Source: JAJKIV01 sp036274195 (GTDB taxonomy: Bacteria > Gemmatimonadota > Gemmatimonadetes > Gemmatimonadales > Gemmatimonadaceae). Taken from it: a stretch of DNA of 53,238 bases. The stretch covers positions 1 through 53,238 of the forward strand of contig DASUGD010000162.1 in NCBI GenBank assembly GCA_036274195.1, given 5' to 3'. This document shows, one piece after another, positions 8,787-17,000 of the stretch. Position numbers and translations under genes: made by a program. Under the pieces are notes generated by a model. The model was not told the origin of the DNA and searched no databases. It saw only the letters and a list, made by a program, of their open reading frames with translations. Positions within the stretch are counted from its first letter, which is position 1, and the number at the start of each line of letters is the position of its first letter.

Positions 8787-8788
8787 CG

Positions 8789-9178
8789 TCACTTTCCCTC
8801 TCGTTTGGCCTTTTCGATCAACGTCGCGAGCTGATCGGCCTCTGCCGACGTGAGACGTGACTCGGACATGTCGAGAAGAGCTGCCACCGCCTGCGTCGCC
8901 GAGCCGTCGAAGAACGTCTTGACGAGCTGTTTCAGCGCGGATTGCCGCGCGGCAGTTCGCGGGACGACTGGTGAGTAGACATAACGCGGCCCGTCATGTC
9001 GATGTGTCAGATGCCCCTTGTCCTCGAGGATACGCATCATGGCGCGGACGGCCGAATAGCTGGGGGGATCGGGCATCCCGTCGAGCACCTCGGCCGCGGT
9101 GGCCGACCCGCGGGCATACACGATCTCCATGATCTGGCGCTCGCGGCGACTGAGCGGGGGCGGTTTTTTCGCGGACAT
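8789..9178 (-). CDS. BlaI/MecI-family transcriptional repressor
   Basis: This 129-residue protein has the BlaI/MecI/CopY winged-helix domain in its first 75 residues: LSRRERQIMEIVYARGSATA, then YSAVRAMMRILEDKGHLTHR and RYVYSP. A C-terminal dimerisation segment resembles FFDGSATQAVAALL. Such repressors bind as dimers to short palindromes and are cleaved when the partner M56 protease is activated. The stop overlaps GTG 8792 of the M56 gene by 4 nt, so the two are an operon. ATG 9178 lies about 27 nt from the transcription start predicted from the operator-embedded -10. Autoregulation is very likely. Confidence 0.93.
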   Translation of the reverse strand: MSAKKPPPLSRRERQIMEIVYARGSATAAEVLDGMPDPPSYSAVRAMMRILEDKGHLTHRHDGPRYVYSPVVPRTAARQSALKQLVKTFFDGSATQAVAALLDMSESRLTSAEADQLATLIEKAKREGK

Positions 9179-9202
9179 TGTCGATGAGCGCGGGGCGACG
9201 GC

Positions 9203-9241
9203 GATGCTAACATTTTAGCACTGTGCGAAATCTTTAGCATC
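9203..9241 (-). promoter_or_regulatory. BlaI-type operator and promoter
   Basis: TGCTAA at 9205-9210 and TTAGCA at 9215-9220 form a palindrome with a 4-nt centre. A third half-site TTAGCA is at 9234-9239, and the longer match GATGCTAA (9203-9210) / TTAGCATC (9234-9241) also forms an inverted pair. On the minus strand the first palindrome contains TAAAAT (9217-9212), a good -10 box. Bound repressor would therefore cover the promoter of its own operon. Confidence 0.75.
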
Positions 9242-9294
9242 ACGCGGGGCTCGTGTCAAGTCCGCGACACGGAAAACGCTCGCCGGGCGATCGG

Positions 9295-9579
9295 TCAGCG
9301 CGCTTTCTTCGACTCGGCGAGGAGGACTTTCACGTAGGCGAGGTGCGCGGCGATGATGGCCCCACACGGAATCGCGGCGCTGATCCAGGTGAGCGCGGCC
9401 TCGGTCGAATCGATCCCGCTCGTCGCGGTGTGGCGAGAGCCGAGTGCGATGACCAGGTAGAGGGCGAGGACCCCTAACGAGACACCGACGGCGCCGAGGG
9501 CCGCGAGCTTCGCGTACTTCCGGACGGACATCTGCGGGGCGAGTGCATTCATGGTCGACCAGGCCTCAGGCGTGCTCAA
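9295..9579 (-). CDS. Small two-helix membrane protein
   Basis: This 94-residue product has two hydrophobic segments (about 26-48 and 62-84) separated by a short loop with HTATSGIDSTE, and a basic end (ESKKAR). It is probably an inner-membrane protein; no family is recognised. ATG 9579 lies inside the end of the nucleoside phosphorylase gene with a 14-nt overlap, which suggests coupling. ATG 9552 (start MNALAPQ) is a shorter alternative. Neither has a good ribosome-binding site. Confidence 0.6.
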   Translation of the reverse strand: MSTPEAWSTMNALAPQMSVRKYAKLAALGAVGVSLGVLALYLVIALGSRHTATSGIDSTEAALTWISAAIPCGAIIAAHLAYVKVLLAESKKAR

Positions 9580-10906
9580 AGGGCGTCACGCCAGCCGACG
9601 TGACGCGATGGGAGATGAGGGGAAGCGGGGGCTCGGCCTCGTCGCCAATGCCGATCGCGCGACGAAGGGACGTGAGCCCCGTATCGATGCCTACACGGTC
9701 ACGGGCGAATACCGTCGCAAGAGGCTCGCCGTGCTGAACCACGTCGCCCGGTTTCGCCGTGATGACGAACCCGACGGACGGGTCCACGCTGTCCTCCATG
9801 CGTGTTCGGCCGCCGCCGAGCGCGGCTACACCGCGGCCAACCACTCGAGGCTCGACGCGGGTCACGACTCCCGCGCGCGGGGCGAGGAAGAGCTCGCACG
9901 CACCAGCCTGTGGCAACACGGACGGGTCATCCACGACGGCCGCGTTGCCGCCCTGGGCGTCGATGATCTCCTCGAACTTCCGCGCGGCCTTGCCGCTCGA
10001 GATGGCAACCTCCATGGCGCGACGGGCCGCGTCGAGCGAGGCCGCCGCGCCCCCGAGCACGAGCATCTCCGCGCCTAACGCGTACGTGACCCCGAGCACG
10101 TCCGGCGGGCCTTCGCCGCGCAAGGTGTGGATGGCTTCTTCCACCTCCAGGGCGTTGCCGCAGGCGCGGCCGAGGGGGCGATCCATCGCGGTGATGAGGG
10201 CGACTACGGCGCACCCACGATCGACGCCGAGCTCGATCATCGTCTGCGCCAGCTCGACGCCGCGATCGAGCTCCGGAAGAAAAGCGCCGGATCCTCGCTT
10301 CACATCGAGGACCAGCCCGCTCAGTCCCTCCGCGAGCTTCTTGCTCATGATGCTCGCCGCAATGAGCGGAATGCTCTCGACGGTCGAGGTGGCATCTCGC
10401 AACGCGTACATCTTGCGATCGGCGGGGGCGATCTCGGCGCTCTGGCCGAGCATGGCACAGCCGATCCGCTCGATCTGCCGTGTCGCCTCAGCCAGCGACA
10501 ACGTGGTGCGAAAGCCGGGGATCGATTCGAGCTTGTCGAGGGTTCCGCCGGTGTGCCCGAGTCCGCGGCCGCTCATCATCGGCACGGCTACTCCGAGCGA
10601 CGCAACCAGCGGTGCGAGCACGAGGGAGACCTTGTCGCCAACCCCTCCGGTCGAATGCTTGTCGACGCGTCCAATGCCCAGGTGGTCGAGGCTCAGCCGC
10701 GCGCCGGTGGAGAGCATTGCATCCATCAGGGAGCTCGTTTCGGCGCGATCGAGTCCCCGGATGTAGGCGGCCATGAGAAAAGCCGCCATCTGGTAATCGG
10801 GCACATGGCCGGCGGCGTAAGCGCTGGCGAGAGCGCGCCACTCGCCGGGGTCGACGCGGCCGCCGTCGCGCTTTCGCTCGATGAGCCGCTGTGCGAGACC
10901 AGTCAC
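9566..10906 (-). CDS. Pyrimidine-nucleoside (thymidine) phosphorylase
   Basis: The 446-residue product fits the thymidine/pyrimidine-nucleoside phosphorylase family, which splits thymidine or uridine with phosphate to base plus (deoxy)ribose-1-phosphate. The phosphate-binding motif is DKHSTGGVGDK at about residues 82-92, followed by MSGRGLGHTGGTLDKLESIPG. DVKRGSGAF lies mid-protein, and a C-terminal alpha/beta domain begins near AGVVTRVEPR. Start GTG 10906 has AAGG 8 nt upstream. With thymidine kinase at 40.5 kb, the genome can both degrade and salvage thymidine. DeoA and Pdp cannot be separated by eye. Confidence 0.92.
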   Translation of the reverse strand: MTGLAQRLIERKRDGGRVDPGEWRALASAYAAGHVPDYQMAAFLMAAYIRGLDRAETSSLMDAMLSTGARLSLDHLGIGRVDKHSTGGVGDKVSLVLAPLVASLGVAVPMMSGRGLGHTGGTLDKLESIPGFRTTLSLAEATRQIERIGCAMLGQSAEIAPADRKMYALRDATSTVESIPLIAASIMSKKLAEGLSGLVLDVKRGSGAFLPELDRGVELAQTMIELGVDRGCAVVALITAMDRPLGRACGNALEVEEAIHTLRGEGPPDVLGVTYALGAEMLVLGGAAASLDAARRAMEVAISSGKAARKFEEIIDAQGGNAAVVDDPSVLPQAGACELFLAPRAGVVTRVEPRVVGRGVAALGGGRTRMEDSVDPSVGFVITAKPGDVVQHGEPLATVFARDRVGIDTGLTSLRRAIGIGDEAEPPLPLISHRVTSAGVTPFEHA

Positions 10907-10956
10907 GAGATGGCCTTGCAGCGCCCTGCGTGACGTTCAGAAGACAACCAAGAGCA

Positions 10957-10985
10957 TTGACCCGATTGTGGGGTATTTCTAGGTT
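10957..10985 (+). promoter_or_regulatory. Promoter of the TPR gene
   Basis: TTGACC (10957-10962) and TAGGTT (10980-10985) are 17 nt apart. The same pair of boxes with the same spacing occurs on the minus strand at 24378-24350, upstream of the candidate structured RNA. Transcription would start near 10992, giving a leader of about 88 nt. Confidence 0.55.
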
Positions 10986-11079
10986 GCCGCCCGCGAAGCG
11001 CCCCGAGGCACCATGCCGGGTGACGCGATCGCGACGGACAGGGTGGTGGCACAACCATGTCTTTCAGCGTGGAGCACGC

Positions 11080-11841
11080 ATGCCATTTCGCAGCTTGTTG
11101 GTTGGATGCCTCGTCGTCGCGGGCGTGGCCCGGGCACAAACTCCTGCCGACCATATCGCACTGGGCGACAGCGCCTACGCGCATTTCAAGCCGGACGAGG
11201 CGCTCACCCATTACCTCGAGGCCATCGGTCCGGACTCGTCCAACTACGAGGCGCTGTGGAAAGCCGCGCGGTCGGAGATCGACCTGGCAGAAGCGGAGAA
11301 GGACGAGAAACGTCGCAACCAGTTCTCTATCGCGGGGGAGTCGCTCGCGCGTCGCGCGATCAAGGTGAACCCGCAGGACGCCGAGGCGCACTTTCATCTC
11401 GCGCGCGCTCTGGGCCGGCGCGCCCTCAGCGTGGGAGTGCGGGACCGCGTGAAGTTCGGCACCGAGGTCCGCGACGAAGCGCTCGCCGCGCTGAAGCTCG
11501 ACCCGAATCATCCGGGCGCGCTCCATGTGATGGGCGTCTGGAACGCAGAAGTCATGCGACTGAACGGGTTCCAACGGTTCTTCGCGAAGAACGTTCTCGG
11601 CGGGCGCGTGTTTGGCGAAGCGAGTTGGGACAAGGCGGTGTCCTACATGGAGCGGTCGGTTGCAGCGGACCCCGACCGCATCGTACACCATCTCGACCTC
11701 GGCAAGATTTACGCGGACGTCGGCGACAAGGCAAAGGCGCGCGCCCAGTTCGAGCTCGTCGTGCGAGGGCGCCGGACCGATTTCAACGATCCGGCCTACC
11801 AGCGAGAGGCGCAGGCTGCGCTGGCCAAGTTGGGCGGTTAG
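11080..11841 (+). CDS. Exported TPR-repeat protein
   Basis: The 253-residue product begins with a cleavable signal peptide (hydrophobic to about residue 19, then ARAQTPAD). It then has TPR-like helices: a DEALTHYLEA unit near 40, DAEAHFHLARALG near 115, HPGALHVMGVW near 150, and a final RIVHHLDLGKIYADVGDKAKA unit. The pattern resembles the RMD-type TPR group, but that is only a resemblance. ATG 11080 has GGAG 5 nt upstream. It is convergent with the YtxH gene, and both stop codons fall in one GTTAGGC copy at 11837-11843. Probable periplasmic scaffold; partner unknown. Confidence 0.75.
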   Translation: MPFRSLLVGCLVVAGVARAQTPADHIALGDSAYAHFKPDEALTHYLEAIGPDSSNYEALWKAARSEIDLAEAEKDEKRRNQFSIAGESLARRAIKVNPQDAEAHFHLARALGRRALSVGVRDRVKFGTEVRDEALAALKLDPNHPGALHVMGVWNAEVMRLNGFQRFFAKNVLGGRVFGEASWDKAVSYMERSVAADPDRIVHHLDLGKIYADVGDKAKARAQFELVVRGRRTDFNDPAYQREAQAALAKLGG

Positions 11842-12260
11842 GCAATCACGTCGCTGGCGCGCCACCGCGCGCGACGCATTGCGCGGCGGGCTCGCCTCCG
11901 CCCGCGCCGCGCCACCGCGGCCAGCTCGTCGGCCAGCTCGGCCCAGGCGTCGCTCGCTCGGTGGCGCGCGAAACGCGCGCGGCGGCGAATCGCGGTTCGC
12001 GTCTCGCTGCCGCTCTGCGGTGCCAGCAGCAGCGCGGCGCCCGCGCCGACGAGGGCGCCCACCAGAAGCCCGGCGCCGAGCAGGCCGACGTGTTCCCAGT
12101 CGACGGTGCGTCGGTACGACTTTCCGCGTGGCCGCTGCACGGGAGCGTCGTCATCTTCTACGGGCGGGCGGAGGCCAGCGTCGGTGCTTACAGCCGGGCG
12201 TTTGCGTGATGCGGCCCGTGAGGCGTTTGGGCGAGGTAAGCTCGGATCGGCGAAAGACAT
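11838..12260 (-). CDS. YtxH domain-containing protein
   Basis: The 140-residue product has a polar, basic N-terminus, one membrane segment with the YtxH signature (LLVGALVGAGAALLLAPQSG followed by SETR) near residues 60-85, and a very arginine-rich tail. YtxH proteins are small membrane proteins linked to general stress in other bacteria; their biochemical role is unclear. The gene ends in a 4-nt tail-to-tail overlap with the TPR gene. ATG 12260 faces the response-regulator gene across a 261-nt region that contains a second copy of the gyrB-type palindrome core. Confidence 0.75.
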   Translation of the reverse strand: MSFADPSLPRPNASRAASRKRPAVSTDAGLRPPVEDDDAPVQRPRGKSYRRTVDWEHVGLLGAGLLVGALVGAGAALLLAPQSGSETRTAIRRRARFARHRASDAWAELADELAAVARRGRRRARRAMRRARWRASDVIA

Positions 12261-12521
12261 GGGACTAGGTCTCGTTTGGGGCTGGTAAGAATCTTGCTAC
12301 GATCAGTCGGCATCGCGAGCGGTGTCCATGCGCGTCGGCTCGGCGGCCACAAGATTGGTACGCCGTAACCGTTTGGGCCATTCGCCACGGACGTTCTCGC
12401 GCGGTCGGGTACTATTCACTTGCCTGACGCGCCAATGATCTAGGCGCACTCTTGAGTGCCGCATCGCCACATGTTCACCAATCAACAGCAGGGATCATCC
12501 GCGTCAGCCGTGAGGACTCGC

Positions 12522-12911
12522 ATGAACGGGAAGGGAAAGACGGTCTTGCTCGTGGAGGACAACGAGGATAACCGCATCGTTTATTCCACGATCCTACGGC
12601 ACTTCGGCTACACGGTCACGGAAGCTCTCAATGGTGAGGAAGGGATCAGCAAGGCCCGAGCAGAAAAGCCCGACCTGATCCTGATGGATATCTCGATTCC
12701 CATCATCGACGGCTGGGAGGCGACGCAGGTGCTCAAGCACGACCCTGCGACCAACGACATCCCGATCATCGCGTTGACTGCGCATGCGCTCGCATCGGAT
12801 CGCGAGAAGGCCATGGAAGTCGGCTGCGATGGGTACCTCGCGAAGCCGTGTGAGCCACGAGCGGTCGTCGCCGAGGTACAGCGGTTCCTCGGGCGCGACA
12901 ATGGGTCGTGA
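12522..12911 (+). CDS. Single-domain response regulator (CheY/DivK-like)
   Basis: The 129-residue receiver domain stands alone. It has the acidic pocket (VEDNEDN near the start), the phospho-acceptor aspartate in LILMDISIPIIDGWE, the conserved threonine in IIALTAHALASD and the lysine in GYLAKPCEP. It probably relays phosphate to or from histidine kinases elsewhere; no kinase is adjacent. ATG 12522 is chosen because GAGG lies 6 nt before it; ATG 12471 and GTG 12456 are in frame but add a Gln/Ser-rich stretch without a ribosome-binding site. It overlaps the GGDEF gene by 11 nt, a PleD/DivK-like pairing. Confidence 0.9.
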   Translation: MNGKGKTVLLVEDNEDNRIVYSTILRHFGYTVTEALNGEEGISKARAEKPDLILMDISIPIIDGWEATQVLKHDPATNDIPIIALTAHALASDREKAMEVGCDGYLAKPCEPRAVVAEVQRFLGRDNGS

Positions 12912-13986
12912 CTCCGTCACGCGAATCCTGATCGTCGACGATCACGAAGACAACATCGAGTTGTTACGGGCGCGCCTCGAGGCCCGCGGCTACGTCATCG
13001 ACAGTGCAATGGATGGCGAGCAGGCGCTTCGATCCGTGGAGCACTCGCCGCCCGACCTGATCCTGCTCGACGTGATGATGCCGCGCATCGACGGTTTTGA
13101 AGTCGTGCGCCGGCTGAAGGCCAACAGGAGTCTGCCGTTCATCCCGATCATCCTGCAGACGGCTCTCGATTCCACCGAGCACAAGGTCGAGGGGCTGGAC
13201 GCCGGGGCCGACGACTACATCACGAAGCCGATCAACTTCGCCGAGCTCGAAGCGCGCGTGAAGTCGATGCTGCGCATCAAGCGGCTGCAGGACGCGCTCG
13301 AGGAGCGGGAGCGCGAGCTCTCGGAGGTGAATGCGCGGCTGCTCAAGATGGCGCAGACCGATTCGCTGACGGGCCTCGACAACCGGCGCTATCTGGAGGA
13401 GCGCCTGGAGGAAATGTTCGGGCACTCGCGCCGGCTCAAGGAGCCGCTGGCGGTGGTGCTGTGTGACCTGGATCGCTTCAAGAGTGTGAACGACACCTAC
13501 GGCCATCAGGCGGGCGACGCGGTATTGAAGCAGCTCGCCCGGATCCTGAAGCAGGAGGCGCGGGAGATCGATCGCGTCGGTCGCTATGGGGGAGAAGAGT
13601 TTATGCTCTTGCTGCCGGGAACGGTGCTCGACGCGGCCGTTACCTTCGCCGAGCGCGCGCGTAAAGCAGTAGAGGCTCACACGTTCAGTTTCGACGGCGG
13701 CACCCTGCAGCGCACGATGAGCTGCGGCGTGGCGGCCTGGCCGCATCCGCGGATCGAAGACTGTGATACCCTCGTGAAAGCTGCTGACGACGCGCTGTAC
13801 GTGGCGAAGGAGACGGGGCGAAACCGTGTCATTCGCTTCGACAGTCAAGCGTTCAACGAGCACACCCAGTCCACCACCGATGATCAACACGCCGAGGTTG
13901 ATGTCAGCGATCGAACACTATTCCCCGCCGGGCCCGGAGATCACCCGACTGGAGGAGAGGATCGCGGAGCTGCAACGCGAGCGTGA
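12901..13986 (+). CDS. Response regulator with GGDEF diguanylate cyclase domain
   Basis: The 361-residue protein has an N-terminal receiver (IVDDHEDN, acceptor Asp in LILLDVMMPRIDG, Lys in DDYITKP), a coiled linker (ALEEREREL) and a GGDEF domain from about residue 150 (TDSLTGLDNRRYLEERL). The active-site loop reads GRYGGEEFMLLLPG, so catalysis is expected. REID just before it is a complete RxxD inhibitory site, so c-di-GMP should feed back on the enzyme. The last 40 or so residues are low-complexity and overlap the next gene in another frame. It is a PleD/WspR-like output module, coupled to the CheY-like gene before it. Confidence 0.93.
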   Translation: MGRDSVTRILIVDDHEDNIELLRARLEARGYVIDSAMDGEQALRSVEHSPPDLILLDVMMPRIDGFEVVRRLKANRSLPFIPIILQTALDSTEHKVEGLDAGADDYITKPINFAELEARVKSMLRIKRLQDALEERERELSEVNARLLKMAQTDSLTGLDNRRYLEERLEEMFGHSRRLKEPLAVVLCDLDRFKSVNDTYGHQAGDAVLKQLARILKQEAREIDRVGRYGGEEFMLLLPGTVLDAAVTFAERARKAVEAHTFSFDGGTLQRTMSCGVAAWPHPRIEDCDTLVKAADDALYVAKETGRNRVIRFDSQAFNEHTQSTTDDQHAEVDVSDRTLFPAGPGDHPTGGEDRGAATRA

Positions 13987-14689
13987 CCAGCTCGTCGCGG
14001 TCGTCGATATTCTGCAGGACATCTCGTCCTCACTGCATTTCGTAGACATTCTGCAAGCGATCGCCCGCAAGCTGGGCGAAACGTTCGGGCTCGACCGCTG
14101 CTCGATCTATCTCGCGGGCGGCAACGCCGATGTGCGCCTCGTGGCCAGCTACGAGGACCCATCGATCCGGAACCTCGTCGTCGACCTGGATCGCTATCCG
14201 GAGCTCAAGCGGGCGTTCGAGTCGGGCGACACCGTCTTCATTCCCGATGCGCCTAACGATCCGATGCTGCAGAACGCGCGCGCCGCGCTCGACCTGCGCA
14301 ATGTGCGATCGATCGTCGTCGTACCGATCCGTTCGAGGTCGTCGGTCATTGGCGCGATCTTCCTCCGGACCGAACGGGAGTCCGAGCCATTCACCGAGAG
14401 CGACGTCCGCTTCTGCCAGGTGATCGCCTCGCTCACGGCGAAGGCGCTCCGCAACGCCCATCGCTTCGAGTCGCTGCTGCGATCGACCGATGACCGTGAG
14501 GACACGCGGCGGCGCTCGGAGCTCGAACGCATCGCGCTGGTGGCATTCCTGCGCCGGCTGCTCGACCGCTACACGGCTCGCGAAGATCACATGTGGGCAG
14601 AGACGCTCCTGCCCCGCGCATCGGACGATGAGCTGGACCGGCTCGTCTCCGTTGCCATGCAGGTGCTCGAGGAAGAAGCGAAGGGATAA
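13880..14689 (+). CDS. GAF domain protein
   Basis: This product of about 269 residues has a coiled-coil start (ITRLEERIAELQRERDQL), a GAF domain (about 45-200; FVDILQAIARKL, then FGLDRCSIYLA, then RSIVVVPIRSRSSVIGAIFL) and a charged helical tail. GAF domains bind small ligands or dimerise; no output domain is present. ATG 13880 overlaps the GGDEF gene by 107 nt. ATG 13901, with GAGG 3 nt upstream, would reduce the overlap to 86 nt. The overlap and same strand suggest one signalling operon of three genes. Confidence 0.8.
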   Translation: MINTPRLMSAIEHYSPPGPEITRLEERIAELQRERDQLVAVVDILQDISSSLHFVDILQAIARKLGETFGLDRCSIYLAGGNADVRLVASYEDPSIRNLVVDLDRYPELKRAFESGDTVFIPDAPNDPMLQNARAALDLRNVRSIVVVPIRSRSSVIGAIFLRTERESEPFTESDVRFCQVIASLTAKALRNAHRFESLLRSTDDREDTRRRSELERIALVAFLRRLLDRYTAREDHMWAETLLPRASDDELDRLVSVAMQVLEEEAKG

Positions 14690-14693
14690 CGAC

Positions 14694-14846
14694 CGGGAAA
14701 CGGGAAACGGGAAACGGTTAGACGGCGGCTGGTGGCTGGCTGCTCGTGCTGGCTGCTCGCTGACGTTGGCTGATCAACCCTCGGGATGCGCTTCTCACCA
14801 CAAGAAGCATCCCGAGGGTTCTCCGTTTCCCGTTTCCCGTTTCCCG
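14694..14846. repeat. Nested inverted repeat with CGGGAAA heptamer arms
   Basis: Three and a half units of CGGGAAA (14694-14717) are matched exactly in reverse by the same units read as CCGTTTC (14823-14846), a 24-nt perfect inverted pair. Inside lies a second perfect pair of 14 nt, 14776-14789 with 14807-14820, ending in GGGTT, that forms a stable hairpin. Between the left array and the inner hairpin is a GGCTGGCTGCTCG-type direct repeat. The element begins 4 nt after the GAF stop and could end transcription before ligA. Confidence 0.85.
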
Positions 14847-14897
14847 TTCGTCTCCCTGATCTCACCCGTGGATCGCCAAGCCCTTAGCTTTTCCGCC

Positions 14898-16955
14898 GTG
14901 TCTCAGACCAAGCCCACCGAGACTTCGGCCCCCGAGGCGCTGAGTGAGCTCGCCGCTCGCGCCGCCGACCTGCGTCAGCGCATCGAGCAGGCCTCGTACG
15001 AATACTACGTGCTCGATCGGCCGGTCATCTCCGACAAGGAATACGACCAGCTGTTCCGTGAGCTGCAGGATCTCGAGCGGGCGAACCCGGAGCTGCGCAC
15101 CGCTGACTCGCCTACCCTGCGCGTCGGCGCTCCGCCGCAGTCATCGCTGCCGAAGCACACGCACCTGGTATCCATGCTGTCGCTCGCCAACGCGTTCAAC
15201 GACGACGAGCTGCGACAGTGGGCCGAGCGACTCACGCGGCTGGTGGGCGAGGACGCGGCCAAGAGCGGCTACTCGGCCGAGCTCAAGATCGACGGCGCGG
15301 CGGTGAGTCTGACGTACCGCGACGGCATTCTGGTCACTGGCGCAACGCGCGGCAACGGCATCATCGGCGAGGACATCACCGCCAACATCCGAACGCTGCG
15401 CGACGTGCCCCTGCGGCTGCGAACCGCCGCGCCGCCTTCCCTCATCGAGATACGGGGAGAGGTCTACTACCCGTTCGACCGCTTCGAGCAGATGAACGAA
15501 GCGCGGGTCGAGGCGAGCGAGCCGGTGTTCGCGAATCCACGGAACGCTGCAGCCGGCGCGTTGCGGCAGCTCGATCCCGCGATAACGGCTACGCGGCCGC
15601 TGCGGTTCTACGGCTACTCGGTCGCTCTCCCCCCGGGAGTGTCCCTGCCCTTGCGGACGCAGACGGAGGTGCTCGCCACGCTCGCGGAGTGGGGAATCCC
15701 CGTTGCGCCGCATCACGTCCGTTGCACGTCCCTCGAGGACGTTGCGCAGTGGGCCCACGAGGTAGAGACGAAGATTCGCGCGCAGCTGAACTTCGCCATT
15801 GACGGCGGTGTGGTGAAGATCGACTCCCTCGCGCTGCAGGACGAACTGGGCGTCGTCGGCGGGCGAGAGCCGCGTTGGGCGATTGCGCGAAAGTTCGCGC
15901 CCGACATTGCCGAGACCCGCCTCAACGACATTCAGGTCAACGTGGGCCGGACCGGGATGCTGAATCCGTTCGCGGTGCTCGAGCCGGTGGAAATCGGTGG
16001 CACGACGGTGAAGCTCGCGACCCTGCATAACGAGGGGCTCATCCACAAGAAGGACCTGCGAATCGGCGACATCGTGCAGGTCAAGCGCGCCGGCGAGGTG
16101 ATTCCGCAGGTGATCGGTCCGGTCCCCGAGAAGCGCACCGGGAATGAGCGCGAATGGAGGATGCCCGACAGGTGCCCGCAGTGCGGCACGCCAGTCGAGC
16201 GCGACGAAGAAGAAGCTGCAGTGTACTGCCCTAACGTGGCATGCCCCGGCCGACAGCTCGAAGGTCTCGTCCATTTCGCGTCGCGGGGGGCGATGGACAT
16301 CCGCGGGCTGTCCTATGCCCGCATCGAGCAGATGATCGCGGCTGGGCTGGTCCACGACGTCGCCGACATCTACGACCTGACCACCGACAAGGTCGAGTCC
16401 CTCGATCGTTTCGCGGAAAAGAGCGCCGCGCAGTTGGTGGAGGCGATTGCCGCATCCAAGCAGCAACCATTGTCACGTTTGCTGTTCGCGCTTGGCATTC
16501 GCCACGTCGGTCAGACGGTGGCCGAGATATTGGCCCGTCATTTCGGGTCCATGGACGCGATCCTGGCAGCGTCCACGGAGGAGATCGCGGACGTCCGTGG
16601 TGTCGGCGACATCATCGCGCAGGCGGTTCGGCACTACCTGGATGACCCGTCCGCACGGGAGCTGGTGAAGAAGCTCGCGGACCGAGGCCTGACGATGACG
16701 GAACCACGCAGGGCTGCCGCGGACGGTGCCCTGCGAGGGATGACGGTCGTCATCACCGGGACACTGCCAACACTCAGCAGGGCTCAAGCGACCTCTCTGG
16801 TAGAGGAAGCGGGGGGCCGCGTAACCAGCGGTGTCAGCAAGGCAACGAGCTTTGTCGTCGCTGGCGCAGACCCAGGCAGCAAGCTGGAGAAAGCACGTGC
16901 GCTCGGCGTGGAGACGATCGACGAGACGGAGCTCCTGGCGCGAATCGGGCGGTAG
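14898..16955 (+). CDS. ligA: NAD-dependent DNA ligase LigA
   Basis: The 685-residue product seals nicks using NAD. Domain Ia (YEYYVLDRPVISDKEYDQL) is followed by the adenylation site ELKIDGAAVSL with the catalytic lysine near residue 130, then NPRNAAAGALRQLD, an OB fold (VQVKRAGEVIPQV), a four-cysteine zinc site (CPQC and CPNVAC near 425-450), helix-hairpin-helix repeats and a C-terminal BRCT domain (TVVITGTLPTLSRAQ). GTG 14898 gives the usual length; no good ribosome-binding site is visible. Frame stays open upstream through the repeat element, which should not be translated. Essential gene; identification firm. Confidence 0.96.
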   Translation: MSQTKPTETSAPEALSELAARAADLRQRIEQASYEYYVLDRPVISDKEYDQLFRELQDLERANPELRTADSPTLRVGAPPQSSLPKHTHLVSMLSLANAFNDDELRQWAERLTRLVGEDAAKSGYSAELKIDGAAVSLTYRDGILVTGATRGNGIIGEDITANIRTLRDVPLRLRTAAPPSLIEIRGEVYYPFDRFEQMNEARVEASEPVFANPRNAAAGALRQLDPAITATRPLRFYGYSVALPPGVSLPLRTQTEVLATLAEWGIPVAPHHVRCTSLEDVAQWAHEVETKIRAQLNFAIDGGVVKIDSLALQDELGVVGGREPRWAIARKFAPDIAETRLNDIQVNVGRTGMLNPFAVLEPVEIGGTTVKLATLHNEGLIHKKDLRIGDIVQVKRAGEVIPQVIGPVPEKRTGNEREWRMPDRCPQCGTPVERDEEEAAVYCPNVACPGRQLEGLVHFASRGAMDIRGLSYARIEQMIAAGLVHDVADIYDLTTDKVESLDRFAEKSAAQLVEAIAASKQQPLSRLLFALGIRHVGQTVAEILARHFGSMDAILAASTEEIADVRGVGDIIAQAVRHYLDDPSARELVKKLADRGLTMTEPRRAAADGALRGMTVVITGTLPTLSRAQATSLVEEAGGRVTSGVSKATSFVVAGADPGSKLEKARALGVETIDETELLARIGR

Positions 16956-17000
16956 TCTCTCGCAGGATCGTTCAGTTCAAGCATCGACGGAACGGAATAC

